From the NCBI GenBank assembly GCA_902782705.1, contig CACZOL010000185.1, forward strand, positions 1-22,216: DNA of 22,216 nt, read 5' to 3'. The DNA is from an uncultured Selenomonadaceae bacterium (GTDB lineage: Bacteria > Bacillota > Negativicutes > Selenomonadales > Selenomonadaceae). Position 1 is the stretch's first letter. Every line of letters begins with the position of its first letter. A model generated the notes under the pieces. It worked only from the letters and a program-made list of their open reading frames with translations, was not told the DNA's origin and did not search any database. The translations under genes were made by a program, and so were the position numbers. This document shows positions 12,381 to 20,248 of the stretch, piece by piece.

Positions 12381-14207
12381 TCATTTCTTCTTGATATGAC
12401 GATTCCTTTTTGCGCCCCCGTCCTCCGGCGGCACAAGGCATTTTTTCCCATTCCCGATCAAATCCTCGCGATGCGCAAGTCGAAGCGCCTCCCGCACCGT
12501 CGCCCGATTTCGCGGCAGCCAGTATTGCATCAGCGCACGCTGCCGCCGTTTTTCGTCTGATTGCCTCGCCGTATAGACTTTCTCGCCCGTCAGCGGGTGG
12601 ATTCCCGTGTAATACATCGCAGTCGAAAGCGTCCCCGGCGTCGGTATGAAATCCTGCACCTGCTCAGGGCGATAGCCAAGATCGCGAATGAACTCCGCAA
12701 GCTCCACTGCGTCCGCAAGCGTCGCGCCCGGGTGGCTCGACATGAAATACGGCACGAGATACTGTTTCTTCCCGATTTTTTCGTTGATCCGCCGAAAACG
12801 CTCCGCGAAGCGCAGGTACGTTTCGCGGCCGGATTTCCCCATCAGGCGCGTCACACGGTCGCTGATATGCTCCGGCGCGATCTTCAGCTGCCCGCTGATA
12901 TGATGCTTGCAAACGGTCGCAAGGAACTCATCCTTTGCAAGCAGCAGATAGTCGAAACGGACGCCGGACCGGATAAAAACCTTCTTGATGCCAGGCACGG
13001 CCCGCAGTTTTTTCAAAAGCGCCAGATAATCGCTGTGGTCGGCAATCAATTTGCCGCACGGCGTCGGCGAAAGGCATTCTTTTCCCCGGCACGTTCCGCG
13101 CGAAAGCTGGTCGTCGCAGGATGGCCTGCGAAAATTCGCCGTGGGGCCGCCGACGTCGTGAATATATCCTTTGAAATCGGGAAGCCTCGTCAGAAGCGCC
13201 GCCTCGCGCAAAATCGAATCGTGGCTTCGCCTTTGGATAATCCGTCCCTGATGGGAAACGATTGCGCAAAAATGGCAGCCGCCGAAACAACCCCGATGAC
13301 TGACGATGCTGAACTGCACCTCGCGAAGCGCGGGAACGCCGCCCTCTGCCTCATAACGCGAATGATACGTCCGCGTATACGGAAGATCATAGATCTCGTC
13401 CATTTCCTCCTCGGAAAGCGGCAACGCCGGAGGATTCTGCACGACGCAGGCTTCCCCGTTTTGCTGGACGAGGCGGCGCCCCCGAATCGCGTCCTGCTCC
13501 AGATATTCAAGCTTGAACGCCTCGGCAAACGCCTTCTTGTCCGCTTTCACCTCGTCGAAAGACGGCAATTGCAAGTAATCGTAAACGTAATCAAAATCCG
13601 GCACGCGAAAGCAAGTGCCGCGCACATCCTGAATCGCGTCGATCGGCGTTCCCCGATGAAGCTCCGCGGCAATTTCCAGGATTTGCCGCTCGCCCATACC
13701 GTAGACGAGAAGATTCGCGCCGCTGTCCATCAGCACGGAGCGCCGCACGCTGTCTGTCCAATAATCGTAATGTGCCAAACGACGAAGGCTCGCCTCGACG
13801 CCGCCGATAACGACGGGTACGTCCGGCCATATTTCGCGTAAACGGTTCGCATAGACGACCACCGCGCGCGCAGGGCGCATCCCCGTTTTCCCGCCCGGCG
13901 AATATGCGTCTTCTCGCCGCCGCTTTTTTGCCGCCGTAAATTGATTGAGCATGGAATCCATATTCCCGCTCGAAACGAGAAAAGCCAGCCGGGGACGGCC
14001 CAGCTGGCAGAAATCTTCTCTTCCGCGCCAGTCCGGCTGTGCGATAATACCCACCCGGTATCCGTGCTTCTCAAGAAGGCGGCAGAGTATGGCCGGTCCG
14101 AAGCTCGGATGATCGACATAAGCGTCTCCGGACACGAAAATAAAATCCAGCGTATCCCAGCCCCGCTCCGCCATATCCTGTTTTGTCATCGGCAAAAAAG
14201 CATTCAT
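12381..14207 (-). CDS. YgiQ-family radical SAM protein
   Basis: The 608-residue protein matches YgiQ. It starts MNAFLPMTKQDMAERGWDTL and has FIFVSGDAYVDHPSFG (23-38), LVSSGNMDSMLNQFTAAKK (77-95), VVIGGVEASLRRLAHYDYW (132-150) and YGMGER (169-174). The radical SAM cysteines are in VSHRGCFGGCHFC (Cys307, Cys311, Cys314), and VGGPTANF and IAPEHIS follow. An N-terminal B12-binding-like domain precedes the radical SAM domain. The reaction is unknown for the whole family. The start at 14207 has CGGAG seven to eight bases upstream. It is second in the operon, 18 bases after rodZ. The length is normal and no missing motif is noted. Confidence 0.93.
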   Translation of the reverse strand: MNAFLPMTKQDMAERGWDTLDFIFVSGDAYVDHPSFGPAILCRLLEKHGYRVGIIAQPDWRGREDFCQLGRPRLAFLVSSGNMDSMLNQFTAAKKRRREDAYSPGGKTGMRPARAVVVYANRLREIWPDVPVVIGGVEASLRRLAHYDYWTDSVRRSVLMDSGANLLVYGMGERQILEIAAELHRGTPIDAIQDVRGTCFRVPDFDYVYDYLQLPSFDEVKADKKAFAEAFKLEYLEQDAIRGRRLVQQNGEACVVQNPPALPLSEEEMDEIYDLPYTRTYHSRYEAEGGVPALREVQFSIVSHRGCFGGCHFCAIVSHQGRIIQRRSHDSILREAALLTRLPDFKGYIHDVGGPTANFRRPSCDDQLSRGTCRGKECLSPTPCGKLIADHSDYLALLKKLRAVPGIKKVFIRSGVRFDYLLLAKDEFLATVCKHHISGQLKIAPEHISDRVTRLMGKSGRETYLRFAERFRRINEKIGKKQYLVPYFMSSHPGATLADAVELAEFIRDLGYRPEQVQDFIPTPGTLSTAMYYTGIHPLTGEKVYTARQSDEKRRQRALMQYWLPRNRATVREALRLAHREDLIGNGKKCLVPPEDGGAKRNRHIKKK

Positions 14208-14225
14208 GCCCTGTCTCCGAATATA

Positions 14226-15122
14226 TTACTTGACGTCCTCGATTTTCCCGTTGGAGAATTTTTTCTCGACGACGGCGCCGTCTTTGCCGAGCTTGCCGAT
14301 GCGTTGCCCGTTGTATGTGACGTCTATGGCTCCCGCGTTTCCGGCCGTAACGACGACTTCTTTCTTGCCCGTCCAGTGCAGCGTCTGATTCGCTTCCGCC
14401 ATGCCTTCATAAATCACTTTGCCGTCGGCAGCCGCCTGAACCCAGCAGCGTCCCGTAAATTTCGCCGTCACGTCCGCCTGGCCCGCCGCCGCGCTTACCG
14501 TATTTTCGATAGTCGACGGCTGCGTCGGCTGGCTTTGTTGATTTTGCACGGACGGCTGCGTCGTCTGCCCAGGCTGGTTCTGCATCGCAGGCGTCGTCTG
14601 TTGCTGCGGCTGCGTTTGCGTATTCTGTGCGGACGGCTGCGTCGTCTGCGGCTTCGGCGTCCCGGTTTGCTGCGCCGTCGTCTGCGGCTTCGGCGCGGAA
14701 GGATCTTCACCGAAGAAATAATAAATACTGCCCACGAAAGCAATCACGACCGCCGCGACCAAGAACGCGACAATCTGTTTTCCATGCGACTTCTCCACCC
14801 GCTCGTGAAAATCGGAACCGGAAGAAAACGGCGCGCGTTCATTGACGATGGAAGTCGACGCCGGCGTCGTCTGCACAATCGGCTCCACGTCCGAGCCGTG
14901 AATCTCCTCCCGATACTCCTGCACCAGTTTTTCCGCGTTCAAATGCAAAAATTCCGCGTAATTACGGATGAAGCCTTTCACGTACACTTCGCTCGGCAAA
15001 ACGTCGTATCGGCCATTCTCCAACGCATCCAGATACGCAGCGCGAATACTCGTCTCATGCTCAATATCTTTTAATGTCAAGCCTCTTTTTTCTCTTTCGG
15101 CCTTGAGCGCTGCCCCCATCAT
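14226..15122 (-). CDS. rodZ: RodZ-like membrane protein (HTH, transmembrane segment, DUF4115)
   Basis: The 298-residue protein begins MMGAALKAEREKRGLTLKDI and continues as a cro/cI-type HTH domain (about 1-70). It has one membrane segment (about 115-137, QIVAFLVAAVVIAFVGSIYYFF), a 65-residue Q/T/P-rich linker (about 140-205) and a C-terminal DUF4115 domain (about 217-295, FTGRCWVQAAADGKVIYEG and GNAGAIDVTYNGQRIGKLG). This is the RodZ layout. RodZ links MreB to the membrane and helps set rod shape; here the HTH would face the cytoplasm and DUF4115 the outside. The start at 15122 has GGGAGG ten bases upstream. A longer frame to 15212 has no ribosome site and would code through a hairpin. It is first in its operon, behind a near-consensus promoter. 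The gene name is given by architecture. Confidence 0.88.
   Translation of the reverse strand: MMGAALKAEREKRGLTLKDIEHETSIRAAYLDALENGRYDVLPSEVYVKGFIRNYAEFLHLNAEKLVQEYREEIHGSDVEPIVQTTPASTSIVNERAPFSSGSDFHERVEKSHGKQIVAFLVAAVVIAFVGSIYYFFGEDPSAPKPQTTAQQTGTPKPQTTQPSAQNTQTQPQQQTTPAMQNQPGQTTQPSVQNQQSQPTQPSTIENTVSAAAGQADVTAKFTGRCWVQAAADGKVIYEGMAEANQTLHWTGKKEVVVTAGNAGAIDVTYNGQRIGKLGKDGAVVEKKFSNGKIEDVK
14514..14695. repeat. imperfect direct repeats encoding the RodZ linker
   Basis: A 19-base unit (GTCGTCTGCGGCTTCGGCG) occurs exactly at 14641-14659 and 14677-14695, a 36-base period equal to 12 codons. A second 19-base unit (GGACGGCTGCGTCGTCTGC) occurs at 14550-14568 and 14631-14649. Both encode PKPQTT/TTQPS-type linker sequence. 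Length can vary by slippage in multiples of three bases without breaking the frame. Confidence 0.75.
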
Positions 15123-15154
15123 GACCGTTTTTCCTCCCATCGACACACAAACAA

Positions 15155-15176
15155 CGCCGCAAAGAAAAAAGCGGCG
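15155..15176 (-). promoter_or_regulatory. hairpin in the rodZ leader
   Basis: CGCCGC (15155-15160) and GCGGCG (15171-15176) pair around a 10-base T-rich loop on the minus strand. It sits in the leader between the promoter and the GGGAGG site of rodZ. It is not a terminator because the T-run is in the loop and not after the stem. It could affect translation or mRNA stability. Confidence 0.35.
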
Positions 15177-15247
15177 AACCATTGATACTTCTATGTTTTC
15201 TCCATTTCGCACAGGAAAACGGAGACAATTTCAATATTATACATTAG

Positions 15248-15276
15248 ATTCTAAATCAAAGCGCGCGTATTGTCAA
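15248..15276 (-). promoter_or_regulatory. promoter of the rodZ-ygiQ-nrdR-pgeF-yggS operon
   Basis: Minus strand TTGACA (15271-15276), 17-base spacer, TAGAAT (15248-15253). The -35 is consensus and the -10 has one mismatch. It gives a rodZ leader of about 120 bases. It is divergent from the fba promoter, whose -35 lies about 23 bases away. Confidence 0.85.
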
Positions 15277-15298
15277 TTCTATGGAAGAAACACGAAAC

Positions 15299-15327
15299 TA
15301 GACCTATTATCATGAACATGATATAAT
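15299..15327 (+). promoter_or_regulatory. promoter of fba
   Basis: TAGACC (15299-15304), 17-base spacer, TATAAT (15322-15327), with TGA before the hexamer giving an extended -10. The leader is about 35 bases to the ATG at 15369. Confidence 0.7.
15308..15323. promoter_or_regulatory. candidate operator inside the fba promoter
   Basis: TATCATG (15308-15314), two bases, CATGATA (15317-15323) is a perfect 7-bp inverted repeat lying between the -35 and -10 of fba and overlapping the -10. A dimeric repressor bound here would block RNA polymerase. I do not recognise the site; it is not a CcpA cre, PerR or Rex consensus. Confidence 0.5.
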
Positions 15328-15368
15328 TAAAAAAGATTCACGCAATTAAAATTTAAGGGGGTATTCAA

Positions 15369-16334
15369 ATGCCATTGGTCACATCGACGGAAATGTTCAA
15401 GAAAGCTTACGCTGGCGGATATGCCATCGGCGCTTTCAACGTCAACAACATGGAAATCATTCAGGGAATCACCGAAGCGGCGAAAGAAGAAAACGCGCCG
15501 CTGATTCTTCAGGTTTCCGCAGGCGCACGCAAATATGCAAAACCCGCCTACCTCGTCCATCTTGTCAAAGCGGCTCTTGAAGATACGGATTTGCCGATTT
15601 GCCTCCATCTGGACCACGGCGCGGATTTTGACATCTGCAAGTCCTGCGTCGACGACGGCTTTACCTCCGTCATGATCGACGGCTCCAAGCTCAGCTTCGA
15701 AGATAACATCGCGGTAACGAAAAAGGTAGTCGAGTACGCGCATTCAAAAGGCGTCGTCGTGGAAGGCGAACTCGGCAAATTGGCCGGCATCGAGGATGAC
15801 GTCAACGTCAAAGCTGAAGACGCTTCCTATACGCGCCCCGAGGAAGTACAGGAGTTCGTCGAAAAAACCGGCGTCGACTCCCTCGCCATCGCCATCGGCA
15901 CGAGCCACGGCGCTTTCAAATTCAAGCCGTCCCAGTGCACGCGCAACGCGGAAGGCGTACTCGTACCGCCCGAGCTGCGTTTCGACATTCTCGCGGAAAT
16001 CGAGAAGCGTCTGCCGAACTTCCCGATCGTACTGCACGGCGCTTCCTCCGTCGTCCCGAAATTCGTCAAGATCATCAACGACAACGGCGGCGCTTTGGAC
16101 GACGCCATCGGCATTCCTGAGGATCAGCTCCGCCGCGCTGCGAAATCGGCGGTCTGCAAAATCAACATCGACTCCGACCTGCGCCTCGGCTTGACCGCAG
16201 GCATCCGCGAATACATGGCGGCGCATCCGGCAGCTTTCGATCCGCGCGAATATCTCGGCCCTGCGCGCGAGAATATCAAAGAGATTGTTAAGCACAAACT
16301 CGTCCACGTGCTCGGCTGCAACGGCAAAGCCTAA
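15369..16334 (+). CDS. fba: class II fructose-1,6-bisphosphate aldolase
   Basis: The 321-residue enzyme shows the class II aldolase motifs: GAFNVNNMEI, PLILQVSAGARKYA, HLDHGAD (catalytic Asp82, zinc His83), VMIDGSKL, VVVEGELGKLAG, AIAIGTSHGAFKF (zinc His180), VLHGASS (zinc His223) and KINIDSDLRLG. It interconverts fructose-1,6-bisphosphate with dihydroxyacetone phosphate and glyceraldehyde-3-phosphate in glycolysis and gluconeogenesis, using Zn2+. Start ATG 15369 has AAGGGGG seven bases upstream. It is a single-gene transcript with its own promoter, a candidate operator and a strong terminator. Regular codon use and the strong ribosome site suggest high expression. The annotation is firm. Confidence 0.98.
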   Translation: MPLVTSTEMFKKAYAGGYAIGAFNVNNMEIIQGITEAAKEENAPLILQVSAGARKYAKPAYLVHLVKAALEDTDLPICLHLDHGADFDICKSCVDDGFTSVMIDGSKLSFEDNIAVTKKVVEYAHSKGVVVEGELGKLAGIEDDVNVKAEDASYTRPEEVQEFVEKTGVDSLAIAIGTSHGAFKFKPSQCTRNAEGVLVPPELRFDILAEIEKRLPNFPIVLHGASSVVPKFVKIINDNGGALDDAIGIPEDQLRRAAKSAVCKINIDSDLRLGLTAGIREYMAAHPAAFDPREYLGPARENIKEIVKHKLVHVLGCNGKA

Positions 16335-16350
16335 TTCTCAACTCCAAAGC

Positions 16351-16382
16351 AAAATCCCTCGACATTCGTCGAGGGATTTTTT
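16351..16382. terminator. bidirectional terminator after fba and the minus-strand operon
   Basis: A 12-bp stem (AAATCCCTCGAC at 16352-16363 with GTCGAGGGATTT at 16368-16379) around ATTC, followed by a T-run to 16382. The minus strand also ends in a T-run, so it can end the glycosyltransferase operon too. Confidence 0.88.
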
Positions 16383-16401
16383 GTGCAATGAACGTCCAAA
16401 A

Positions 16402-17295
16402 TCAGGAAACAACCAGATTTCTTACTCTTTCACAACATACATCTTCCCATATAGATTTTTCTTGTTGCTCCGCTAGACGGTAATGAATGACCGCTTCTTT
16501 GACGAGATTCAAATTATACTTAATATCGTCGCATCCAACCAAATCGTCATATAAGGACGCTATAATTCTTTCAAGCGCTCCAATCTGACGAATTAACGCA
16601 TCTAATTCCACATCAGTAAAAAAAGACAATGACCGTAAAAGCTCGGACAATTCCGTGACCGACTCCAAGAATTCATCCCACGCCTTATGCTTTTCTTCAT
16701 CACGGCCAAAATACCCCGGCTTCTTTACCCGAAGTCCAGCCGTTTGAACATATCCCTGCTGCGTTTGAAAACACTGAAAATCCTCCCATGATTCCTCATC
16801 CATGAAAAAGGGCTCTTCTGCGAAGCAAACGACTCGCCCACCAGGGCGTATAGGCGTTTTCTCAAATATCGCCTTATCATCCTGCATAAAAATCGCCGCG
16901 TCAAAAAAACGCTCCTGCCCATTGAGCGACGTATATATTTGATTTTTTGAATGAAAATATCGAATCGCCGATTGCATGAAATCTATCACGCTTTGTTCCG
17001 CCCCCGTCGACAAATAAACGGAAACCGCCCGATATTTTCTCATCAATTGTTCCGCCAATAAGCAAAACGCAATTTGCCACAATAAGGAAATCCCCTGTTC
17101 TTCCATCTGCCTTAAGGTATTCTCCAGCCAATCAGACAATACCGGCTGTACATGCGTCGGAAGCAGCTTATGCAAAGGAACCGCACTGTAGTTTCTCCCA
17201 CGCCCCCCGGTCAGTATAGATACTCGATCTCCTTTTTCTGTTACCAAGTCTGCTCTGAGGTCGGTATAGTCGTATATGACTTCTATCTTTTCCAT
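16402..17295 (-). CDS. uncharacterised 297-aa protein, degenerate methyltransferase-like
   Basis: I do not recognise a named family. The start at 17295 has GGAGG nine bases upstream and lies four bases after the glycosyltransferase stop, so the two are co-transcribed; a longer frame to 17409 overlaps that gene. The protein is soluble, with no signal peptide. The middle has a Rossmann-like run: a hydrophobic strand (AVSVYLSTG, 90-98), a later strand (FDAAIFMQDD, 131-140), then IRPGGRVVCFAEE (149-161). That last segment resembles the L-x-P-G-G strand of class I methyltransferases, but the SAM-binding GxGxG loop is not visible. The C-terminal third is helical and may form a coiled coil. A role in modifying the same glycan as its neighbour is inference. 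The composition is AT-richer than core genes. Confidence 0.75.
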   Translation of the reverse strand: MEKIEVIYDYTDLRADLVTEKGDRVSILTGGRGRNYSAVPLHKLLPTHVQPVLSDWLENTLRQMEEQGISLLWQIAFCLLAEQLMRKYRAVSVYLSTGAEQSVIDFMQSAIRYFHSKNQIYTSLNGQERFFDAAIFMQDDKAIFEKTPIRPGGRVVCFAEEPFFMDEESWEDFQCFQTQQGYVQTAGLRVKKPGYFGRDEEKHKAWDEFLESVTELSELLRSLSFFTDVELDALIRQIGALERIIASLYDDLVGCDDIKYNLNLVKEAVIHYRLAEQQEKSIWEDVCCERVRNLVVS

Positions 17296-17299
17296 ACGC

Positions 17300-18394
17300 T
17301 TATGCCTCCCCGAACAACAAATAATGCACTTGACGGATAATCCGGCAAAAATCAAACGATCTATGTCCATATGCAACGGCATGAGCGCTTCCGGTTCGCA
17401 ATCGTTCATCGTCCGTTGCTATCTGCAAAAGCGTCGACGAGAATAGATGATCTTCATGACAGATAACGCCACAGCGCCCATCATCCACCATATCCTCTGC
17501 GGCGTCAATCGCCGACGTCACAATATAACACCCGCCAAACAACGCTTCCGCAAACACATTGGGAGAACCGCCCTCAAAAACCGAAGTCAATGCAAATATT
17601 TTAGCTTTTTTGTATTCCGACATCAAAATTGCCCGGTCAAGAATCGGCCCCGTAAATTCAACTTGTTGCGATGCGGAAGGATACCGACTGAGCAGGCGCT
17701 CGATTTCCGAACGAAACGACGGCTCGATTGTCCCTACAAATTTCACTTTCCATGAAGGAAGCCGATCGGCAATCATGAGAAACGAATATAAAAGCAGCCC
17801 GGAATTTTTTTGCCCTGAACCGATGCGTCCGACTGTCAAAATCGTATTTTCTTTCTGCGAATAATCTACTGTCAAATCGGCACGCGAATAATTATAAAAT
17901 CCGTTGGGAATATAATGCACCGTACACGGCCATTTTCTGTTCAGATACCTTTGCATGGCGCGGCAGCTTGTCGCTATGACGTCGCAATTATTCAATAACC
18001 AGCGAAAATCTTGCGTATCCCATGCAATCGAATCCATCCAATACGAATTTGCATCTAAAGCCAAATATACGCGTCCGTCCGCTCGCAGGCGGCGATACGT
18101 CCGCAACAAAGGAATATACATCGGGTACGGACCATGAAGCAACAGGACGTCCATTTGTTGATGATTCGCCTCGATGTATTCACATTGGTATTGGATATAA
18201 TTTTCGCCCGACGGTAAGAAATCCAAACGCACCCCGGGAATATATTGCTGATTTGGATACTCTCCCGCTTTCTGCCCGAAAAGGATTGCATCATAACCAT
18301 AAAATTTATGCAATAGAAAAGGAATCGTTCCACAATCTTTTGTTAGCTCCACGTTGGCCCAATGCCCATACGCATTCGTTGCATAAACGCCCAC
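17300..18394 (-). CDS. family 4 (GT-B) glycosyltransferase
   Basis: The 364-residue protein has the two-domain GT-B layout. The N-terminal acceptor domain begins MGVYATNAYGHW. The C-terminal donor domain has ILTVGRIGSGQKNSGLLLYSF (185-205), VKFVGTIEP (217-225), VEFTGPI (245-251) and the donor-site motif FEGGSPNVFAEALFGGCYIV (273-292). GT4 enzymes retain the anomeric configuration and move a sugar from a nucleotide donor to a glycan or lipid. The substrate cannot be told. The start is GTG at 18394; no ATG is in frame, an upstream TGA closes the frame, and AAGG lies nine bases upstream. It lies 29 bases after uvrC. There is no wzx/wzy or flagellar gene nearby. Moderately low GC and position after a core gene suggest insertion. 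Confidence 0.85.
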   Translation of the reverse strand: MGVYATNAYGHWANVELTKDCGTIPFLLHKFYGYDAILFGQKAGEYPNQQYIPGVRLDFLPSGENYIQYQCEYIEANHQQMDVLLLHGPYPMYIPLLRTYRRLRADGRVYLALDANSYWMDSIAWDTQDFRWLLNNCDVIATSCRAMQRYLNRKWPCTVHYIPNGFYNYSRADLTVDYSQKENTILTVGRIGSGQKNSGLLLYSFLMIADRLPSWKVKFVGTIEPSFRSEIERLLSRYPSASQQVEFTGPILDRAILMSEYKKAKIFALTSVFEGGSPNVFAEALFGGCYIVTSAIDAAEDMVDDGRCGVICHEDHLFSSTLLQIATDDERLRTGSAHAVAYGHRSFDFCRIIRQVHYLLFGEA

Positions 18395-18423
18395 ACGAAT
18401 CCGCCTTTCTCACAAGTGTATGC

Positions 18424-20229
18424 TTATTCTTTTCCTTTTTGCACGGCAAAGAAATTGTAAACCGCCTGCGCCGACGGTCGGTTCATCCCCTTCACAGCGG
18501 CGAGCTCATCCACAGTCGCCGCCTTGATCTTTTCCAAATTTCCGAAATGCGCCCAGAGCGCTTTCCGTCTCGTCGGACCGATGCCCTCCACATGGTCGAG
18601 CACCGAGACGAGATTGCGTTTCCCCCTGAGTTTCCGATGATACGTGATCGCAAAGCGATGCGCTTCGTCACGTATGCGCTGCATTAAATAAAGGGCCTGG
18701 CTGTGACGCGGAAGCTCTACGGGCTCGCTTTTCCCTTCGACGAAAATCAATTCAAATTGCTTGGCAAGACCGATCACGGGCGTCGTATGCCCCGCGCCGC
18801 GAATAATCGAAAGCGCCGAACTGAGCTGCCCGAGCCCACCGTCAATGACAATCAGGTCCGGCATATCTTCCACGTCCGGCTTTCCGTAACGCCGCGTCGT
18901 GACTTCGCGCATGGACAAGAAGTCGTCCGGTTTTCCCTCCGCGCTTTTGATCTTGAATCGGCGGTAGTCCGATTTTTTCGGCGCGCCGCCCTCGAACACG
19001 ACCATTGAGGCTACGGTTTCCGCACCTTGGATATGAGAAATATCAAAGCATTCCATGCGCCATGGTTTTTTCGCGAGGCCGAGCGCGCGTCCCAACTCCT
19101 CTACTGCCCCCTCGGTCTGCGCTGTGGCCGTCTGGATGCGCGCCGCTTCGTCCGCAAGATATTTTTCCGCGTTCTTCTCCGCCATCTGCACGATTTCGTG
19201 CTTCTGCCCGCGCTGGGGCAGCTGCAGCGAAACCTTGGCGCCCTTCCGTTCCGTCAACCATTCCTCGATGACGGCCTGCTCCGCGATCGGACAGGGAAGT
19301 AAGATTTCCTTGGGAATAAACGCAGCACGATAATAATACTGCTTCAAAAACGCGGAAAGAAGCGCTTCGTCGCTTTCCGCTTCGCTGCCCGACAAATGGA
19401 AATGCTCTCGTCCGACCATCTTTCCCGCACGTACAAGAAACATCTGCACGCAGACGCCGAGGCCGGACCGCGCCATGCCCACCGCATCCTGATCGCCGTA
19501 GCCAGTCACGATATTCTGCTTTTCCGCGACGCGGCGCACCGCCTTGAGCTGGTCGCGAAGACGCGCTGCCAGCTCGAACTGCAAATTCCCCGCCGCCGCT
19601 TCCATTCGCGATTCCAACGCCTTCTCAACCTCGTCAGTCCGCCCTTCCAAGAACAAACAGACGGAGCGTACCATATCGCGGTACTCCTCCGGATCCGCAA
19701 GGCCGACGCAGGGCGCGAGACACCGCTTGATATGGTATTCCAGACACGGCCTGTCCACGTCCATGTGCTTGCAAGTGCGCATCGGGAAAAGACGCCGCAG
19801 GAGCTTCAAGCTTTCATGCACAGCGCCGACGTTTGTATAGGGGCCGAAATAACGCGCGCCATCTTTCAAGATCCGCCGCGTCAACATCACACGAGGATAT
19901 GCGTCCCCCAATGTCACCTTCACATACGGATAGGTCTTGTCGTCTTTCAGACTGATATTATAGCGCGGACGATGTTTTTTTATCAGGTTGCACTCGAGAA
20001 TCAGCGCCTCGACCTCCGAGGCTGTCATGATTGTCTCGAAGTCGGCAATATGGGACACCATGACGCGCACCTTCGGCGAATGGCTCTTCGTGTTCTGGAA
20101 ATACTGCCGCACGCGATTTTTCAGCACCACCGCCTTGCCGACGTAAATCACCTTGCCCTGCGCATTTTTCATGATATAGACGCCGGGAGAATCGGGAAGG
20201 AGCGCGAGCTTTTCCTCAATATTGGACAC
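18424..20229 (-). CDS. uvrC: UvrC: excinuclease ABC subunit C
   Basis: The 601-residue protein has the expected UvrC domains in order. They are a GIY-YIG nuclease (about 14-93, PGVYIMKNAQGKVIYVGKA), four cysteines at 153, 162, 170 and 174 (RCLAPC) likely binding the known Fe-S cluster, a UVR motif (about 198-230), the RNase H-like endonuclease (ECFDISHIQGAETVASMVVF and DLIVIDGGLGQL), and C-terminal helix-hairpin-helix repeats (VEGIGPTRRKAL and AAVKGMNRPSAQAVY). UvrC makes the 3' and 5' cuts around a bulky DNA lesion after loading by UvrA-UvrB. The start is GTG at 20229 with GGAGGGGAG upstream. It follows uvrA by 19 bases, so they form one transcript. uvrB is not in the window. Confidence 0.98.
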   Translation of the reverse strand: MSNIEEKLALLPDSPGVYIMKNAQGKVIYVGKAVVLKNRVRQYFQNTKSHSPKVRVMVSHIADFETIMTASEVEALILECNLIKKHRPRYNISLKDDKTYPYVKVTLGDAYPRVMLTRRILKDGARYFGPYTNVGAVHESLKLLRRLFPMRTCKHMDVDRPCLEYHIKRCLAPCVGLADPEEYRDMVRSVCLFLEGRTDEVEKALESRMEAAAGNLQFELAARLRDQLKAVRRVAEKQNIVTGYGDQDAVGMARSGLGVCVQMFLVRAGKMVGREHFHLSGSEAESDEALLSAFLKQYYYRAAFIPKEILLPCPIAEQAVIEEWLTERKGAKVSLQLPQRGQKHEIVQMAEKNAEKYLADEAARIQTATAQTEGAVEELGRALGLAKKPWRMECFDISHIQGAETVASMVVFEGGAPKKSDYRRFKIKSAEGKPDDFLSMREVTTRRYGKPDVEDMPDLIVIDGGLGQLSSALSIIRGAGHTTPVIGLAKQFELIFVEGKSEPVELPRHSQALYLMQRIRDEAHRFAITYHRKLRGKRNLVSVLDHVEGIGPTRRKALWAHFGNLEKIKAATVDELAAVKGMNRPSAQAVYNFFAVQKGKE

Positions 20230-20248
20230 GTTTCTCCCCTCCTCAAAA

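Noticed and set aside
12561..13841. 426-codon plus-strand open frame antisense to the YgiQ gene
   Set aside because: Arg-rich antisense translation without motifs; shadow of the real gene.
15123..15212. N-terminal extension of rodZ by 30 codons
   Set aside because: The upstream GTG has no ribosome site. The extension would code through the leader hairpin and is unlike RodZ N-termini.
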